DNA of 64,000 nt, taken from positions 248,001-312,000 of the forward strand of contig NZ_JAGGOG010000014.1 in assembly GCF_018614655.1 (NCBI RefSeq), read 5' to 3'. Below the pieces are notes generated by a model that was not told the DNA's origin, made no database searches, and worked only from the letters and a program-made list of their open reading frames with translations. Origin of the DNA: Pseudomonas fluorescens. Its GTDB lineage: Bacteria > Pseudomonadota > Gammaproteobacteria > Pseudomonadales > Pseudomonadaceae. Every line of letters starts with the position of its first letter. The first letter of the stretch is position 1. A program made the position numbers and the translations under genes. Positions 60,554-64,000 of this stretch are shown piece by piece.

Positions 60554-62002
60554 GTGATCCAGTTTTTACTTAACCAGGAACTCCGTAGCGAGCACGCCCT
60601 GGACCCTAACCTGACCGTGCTCAACTATTTGCGCGAGCATCTGGGCAAATCAGGCACCAAGGAAGGCTGCGCCAGCGGCGATTGCGGTGCCTGCACCGTG
60701 GTGGTGGGCGAGTTGCATACCGATGATCAGGGCCGCGAGCAGATCCGTTATCGCAGCCTCAACTCGTGCCTGACCTTTGTGTCGTCTTTGCACGGCAAAC
60801 AACTGATCAGCGTCGAAGACCTCAAGCATCAGGGTGAACTGCACAGCGTGCAGAAAGCCATGGTCGAGTGCCACGGCTCGCAGTGCGGCTTCTGCACCCC
60901 GGGCTTTGTGATGTCGCTGTTCGCCCTGCAAAAGAACAGCGAAACCCCCGATACCCACAAGGCCCATGAAGCCTTGGCCGGCAACCTCTGCCGCTGCACC
61001 GGCTATCGCCCGATTCTAGCCGCCGCCGAACAGGCCTGTTGCAACAAACCCCAGGACCAGTTCGACAGCCGCGAAGCCGCCACCATCGCCCGCCTCAAGG
61101 CCATTGCCCCAACACAAACCGGCGAGTTGAACAGCGGCGACAAACGCTGCCTGGTGCCGCTGACGGTCGCCGACCTGGCCGACCTCTATGACGCCTATCC
61201 TCAAGCCCGACTTCTGGCCGGCGGCACCGACCTGGCACTGGAAGTGACCCAATTCCACCGCGTACTGCCGGTGATGATCTACGTTGGCAATATCACCGAG
61301 ATGAAGCGTGTCGAGATCTTCGAAGACCGCCTGGAAATCGGTGCCGCCACCTCGCTGTCCGACTGCTACACCGCCTTGAATAATGAATACCCGGACTTCG
61401 GCGACCTGCTGCACCGCTTCGCCTCCTTGCAGATCCGCAACCAGGGCACGCTGGGCGGCAATATCGGCAACGCCTCGCCTATCGGTGATTCACCGCCGCT
61501 GCTGATCGCCCTGGGCGCGCAAATCGTCCTGTGTAAAGGCAACACCCGTCGCACCCTGGCCTTGGAAGACTACTTCATCGACTACCGCGTCACGGCCCGC
61601 CAGGACAGTGAGTTTATCGAGAAGATCATCGTGCCCAAGGGCCAGTCGCTGTTCCGTGCCTACAAGGTGTCCAAGCGTCTGGACGATGATATTTCTGCCG
61701 TCTGCGCGGCTTTCAATCTGAAGATTGATAACGGTGTGATCGCCGATGCCCGCGTCGCCTTCGGTGGCATGGCGGCTACGCCAAAACGCGCAAAACATTG
61801 CGAAGCGATCCTGACGGGCGCGACCTGGAATTCAGCCACGGTGGAAAAAGCCTGCGCCGCCCTGGCCGAGGATTTCACCCCGCTGTCAGACTTCCGCGCC
61901 AGCAAGGAATACCGCCTGCTCAGCGCGCAAAACCTGCTGCGCAAATACTTCATCGAACTGCAAACGCCGCACATCGAGACTCGGGTGACCGCTTATGTCT
62001 AA
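60554..62002 (+). CDS. xdhA: Xanthine dehydrogenase small subunit XdhA
   Basis: 482 aa, GTG start at 60554 (MIQFLLNQELRSEHALD). Two [2Fe-2S] motifs: EGCASGDCGACTVVV with the plant-type ferredoxin cysteines, and GSQCGFCTPGFVM with LCRCTGYRPI. An FAD-binding domain of the CO-dehydrogenase type follows (LLAGGTDLALEVT). It passes electrons from the molybdenum subunit to NAD. Overlaps xdhB by 8 bases. Confidence 0.95.
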   Translation: MIQFLLNQELRSEHALDPNLTVLNYLREHLGKSGTKEGCASGDCGACTVVVGELHTDDQGREQIRYRSLNSCLTFVSSLHGKQLISVEDLKHQGELHSVQKAMVECHGSQCGFCTPGFVMSLFALQKNSETPDTHKAHEALAGNLCRCTGYRPILAAAEQACCNKPQDQFDSREAATIARLKAIAPTQTGELNSGDKRCLVPLTVADLADLYDAYPQARLLAGGTDLALEVTQFHRVLPVMIYVGNITEMKRVEIFEDRLEIGAATSLSDCYTALNNEYPDFGDLLHRFASLQIRNQGTLGGNIGNASPIGDSPPLLIALGAQIVLCKGNTRRTLALEDYFIDYRVTARQDSEFIEKIIVPKGQSLFRAYKVSKRLDDDISAVCAAFNLKIDNGVIADARVAFGGMAATPKRAKHCEAILTGATWNSATVEKACAALAEDFTPLSDFRASKEYRLLSAQNLLRKYFIELQTPHIETRVTAYV

Positions 62003-64000
62003 TCATCACGCCGTGGAAAAAACCCAAGCCGAACTCGCCGAGCTGTTTGCCAAGGACCTGACCTCCGGTGTCGGCCGCAGCATCAAGCACGACAGCGCCG
62101 CCAAGCACGTGTCCGGCGAAGCGCAGTACATCGATGACCGCCTGGAATTCCCCAACCAGTTGCACCTGTATGCGCGCCTGTCCGACCGCGCCCACGCCAA
62201 AATCATCAGCATCGACACCGCGCCCTGCTACGCCTTTGAAGGCGTGCGCATCGTCATCACCCATGAAGATGTACCGGGCCTGAAAGACATTGGCCCACTG
62301 ATGCCGGGCGACCCGTTATTGGCGATTGATGATGTGCAGTTTGTCGGGCAACCGGTGCTGGCCGTGGCCGCCCGCGACCTGGAAACCGCACGTAAAGCGG
62401 CGATGGCCGCCGTCATCGAATACGAAGACCTGGAGCCGGTGCTGGATGTGGTCGAGGCCTTTCGCAAAAAACATTTCGTGCTGGACAGCCACACCCACCA
62501 ACGCGGTGATTCGACGGGCGCGCTGGCGACGGCGAAACATCGTATCCAGGGCACCCTGCACATCGGCGGCCAGGAACATTTCTACCTGGAGACCCAAATC
62601 TCCTCGGTGATGCCCACCGAAGACGGCGGCATGATCGTCTACTGTTCCACGCAAAACCCCACCGAAGTGCAGAAGCTGGTGGCCGAAGTACTCGACGTCT
62701 CGATGAACAAGATCGTCGTCGACATGCGCCGCATGGGCGGTGGTTTCGGCGGCAAGGAAACCCAGGCGGCAAGCCCTGCCTGCCTGTGTGCGGTAGTCGC
62801 CCACCTCACCGGCCAGCCGACCAAGATGCGCCTGCCCCGCGTCGAAGACATGCTGATGACTGGCAAGCGTCATCCCTTCTATATCGAATATGACGTGGGC
62901 TTTGACGACAGCGGACGCCTGCACGGGATCAATCTGGAGTTGGCCGGTAACTGCGGCTGCTCACCGGACCTGTCGAACTCGATTGTCGACCGCGCCATGT
63001 TCCATGCCGACAACTCCTATTACCTGGGCGATGCCACGGTCAACGGTCATCGCTGCAAGACCAACACCGCGTCCAACACCGCTTATCGTGGCTTCGGTGG
63101 CCCACAAGGAATGGTCGCCATCGAGGAAGTGATGGACGCTATCGCACGCCACTTGGGCCAGGACCCACTGGCGGTGCGCAAGGCCAACTACTACGGCAAG
63201 ACCGAGCGCAACGTCACCCACTACTACCAGACGGTCGAGCACAACATGCTCGAAGAAATGACCGCCGAACTGGAAGCCAGCAGCCAATATGTCGAGCGTC
63301 GCGAAGCGATTCGTCGCTACAACGCCAACAGCCCGATCCTGAAAAAAGGCCTGGCGCTGACGCCGGTGAAGTTCGGCATTTCCTTCACTGCCAGCTTCCT
63401 CAACCAGGCCGGTGCACTGATCCACATCTACACCGACGGCAGCATCCACCTGAACCACGGCGGCACCGAGATGGGCCAGGGTTTGAACATCAAGGTCGCG
63501 CAGGTAGTAGCCGAGGTATTCCAGGTGGAAACCGACCGGGTACAAATCACCGCCACCAACACCGACAAAGTGCCGAACACTTCGCCGACCGCCGCCTCCA
63601 GCGGCGCCGACCTGAACGGTAAAGCCGCACAGAATGCCGCCGAAATCATCAAGCAGCGCCTGGTGGAGTTTGCCGCGCGCAAGTACGAAGTCAGTGAAGC
63701 CGATGTGGAATTCCACAACGGCCACGTACGGGTCCGCGACCATATCCTGACGTTTGAAACGCTGATCCAGCAGGCGTATTTCGCCCAGGTGTCGCTGTCC
63801 AGCACCGGTTTCTACAAGACCCCGAAAATCTTCTACGACCGCAGCCAGGCACGCGGGCGGCCGTTCTACTACTTCGCCTTCGGCGCGGCCTGTTGCGAAG
63901 TGATCGTCGACACCCTGACCGGTGAGTACAAGATGCTGCGTACCGATATCCTCCACGACGTGGGTGCGTCGCTGAACCCGGCCATCGACATCGGCCAGGT
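61995..64000 (+). CDS. xdhB: Xanthine dehydrogenase large (molybdopterin) subunit XdhB, 3' end outside window
   Basis: About 668 of roughly 800 codons are present, starting MSNHHAVEKTQAELAELF. Molybdopterin-binding landmarks: GGQEHFYLETQ, MGGGFGGKETQA, AYRGFGGPQG and HGGTEMGQGLNIK. It oxidises hypoxanthine and xanthine to urate. The typical next gene xdhC, a maturation factor, would follow beyond the edge. Confidence 0.94.
   Translation, partial: MSNHHAVEKTQAELAELFAKDLTSGVGRSIKHDSAAKHVSGEAQYIDDRLEFPNQLHLYARLSDRAHAKIISIDTAPCYAFEGVRIVITHEDVPGLKDIGPLMPGDPLLAIDDVQFVGQPVLAVAARDLETARKAAMAAVIEYEDLEPVLDVVEAFRKKHFVLDSHTHQRGDSTGALATAKHRIQGTLHIGGQEHFYLETQISSVMPTEDGGMIVYCSTQNPTEVQKLVAEVLDVSMNKIVVDMRRMGGGFGGKETQAASPACLCAVVAHLTGQPTKMRLPRVEDMLMTGKRHPFYIEYDVGFDDSGRLHGINLELAGNCGCSPDLSNSIVDRAMFHADNSYYLGDATVNGHRCKTNTASNTAYRGFGGPQGMVAIEEVMDAIARHLGQDPLAVRKANYYGKTERNVTHYYQTVEHNMLEEMTAELEASSQYVERREAIRRYNANSPILKKGLALTPVKFGISFTASFLNQAGALIHIYTDGSIHLNHGGTEMGQGLNIKVAQVVAEVFQVETDRVQITATNTDKVPNTSPTAASSGADLNGKAAQNAAEIIKQRLVEFAARKYEVSEADVEFHNGHVRVRDHILTFETLIQQAYFAQVSLSSTGFYKTPKIFYDRSQARGRPFYYFAFGAACCEVIVDTLTGEYKMLRTDILHDVGASLNPAIDIGQ

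Overview
The window is chromosomal DNA of a Pseudomonas, most likely of the P. fluorescens complex. The evidence is uniformly GC-rich coding, REP elements with the GGGAGCGGGCTTGCTCGC core typical of fluorescent pseudomonads, two tandem cbb3 oxidase operons, and a gene order (xdhAB, GntR, smc, zipA, ligA, dnaX, ybaB, recR, apt, anr, hemN, cco, aer, acnA, rlmM, tusA) that follows the P. aeruginosa chromosome as I remember it. Almost everything is core housekeeping. I see no IS element, prophage, CRISPR array, rRNA or tRNA.

Layout. 1-9.3 kb: 5' part of fadB (minus), a probable small RNA, a hypothetical membrane protein, a universal stress protein, the ABC-F ATPase uup, the lytic transglycosylase slt, an ABC exporter and a 57-aa conserved protein. 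9.3-19.7 kb: pdxB, a MATE efflux pump, tusA, rlmM, acnA, a CPBP membrane protease, an Aer-type chemoreceptor and an alpha/beta hydrolase. 19.8-35.9 kb: a respiratory block with ccoNOQP-1, ccoNOQP-2, a Phd/PIN toxin-antitoxin pair, the assembly genes ccoGHIS, a SafE-like membrane protein, hemN, a coiled-coil protein and the oxygen sensor anr. A perfect Anr box precedes hemN and weaker ones precede ccoN-2 and ccoG, so regulator and targets sit together. 36-42.4 kb: apt, an acyl-CoA dehydrogenase, recR, an NADP-dependent oxidoreductase, ybaB and dnaX.

42.5-51.1 kb is the accessory stretch: a PAS-GGDEF-EAL protein with a second Aer-like receptor, an AT-richer patch with a 40-codon CPxC mini-ORF and an XRE regulator, a VOC protein, an EamA transporter, a LysR regulator, a muramidase with a signal-peptide-bearing partner that looks like a toxin-immunity pair, and the 4.5S RNA gene ffs. 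51.2-64 kb returns to core: a zinc metallopeptidase, ligA, zipA, smc, a GntR regulator, and xdhA plus the start of xdhB behind a promoter carrying repeated TGAC/GTCA operators.

The best candidates for something under-described are the muramidase/partner pair (49.0-50.7 kb), the mini-ORF/XRE patch (46.1-46.6 kb), the structured RNA beside fadB (1.64-1.77 kb) and the toxin-antitoxin pair inside the cco cluster. Starts were chosen by Shine-Dalgarno spacing and signal peptides. All homology statements are from recognition, not from a database search.
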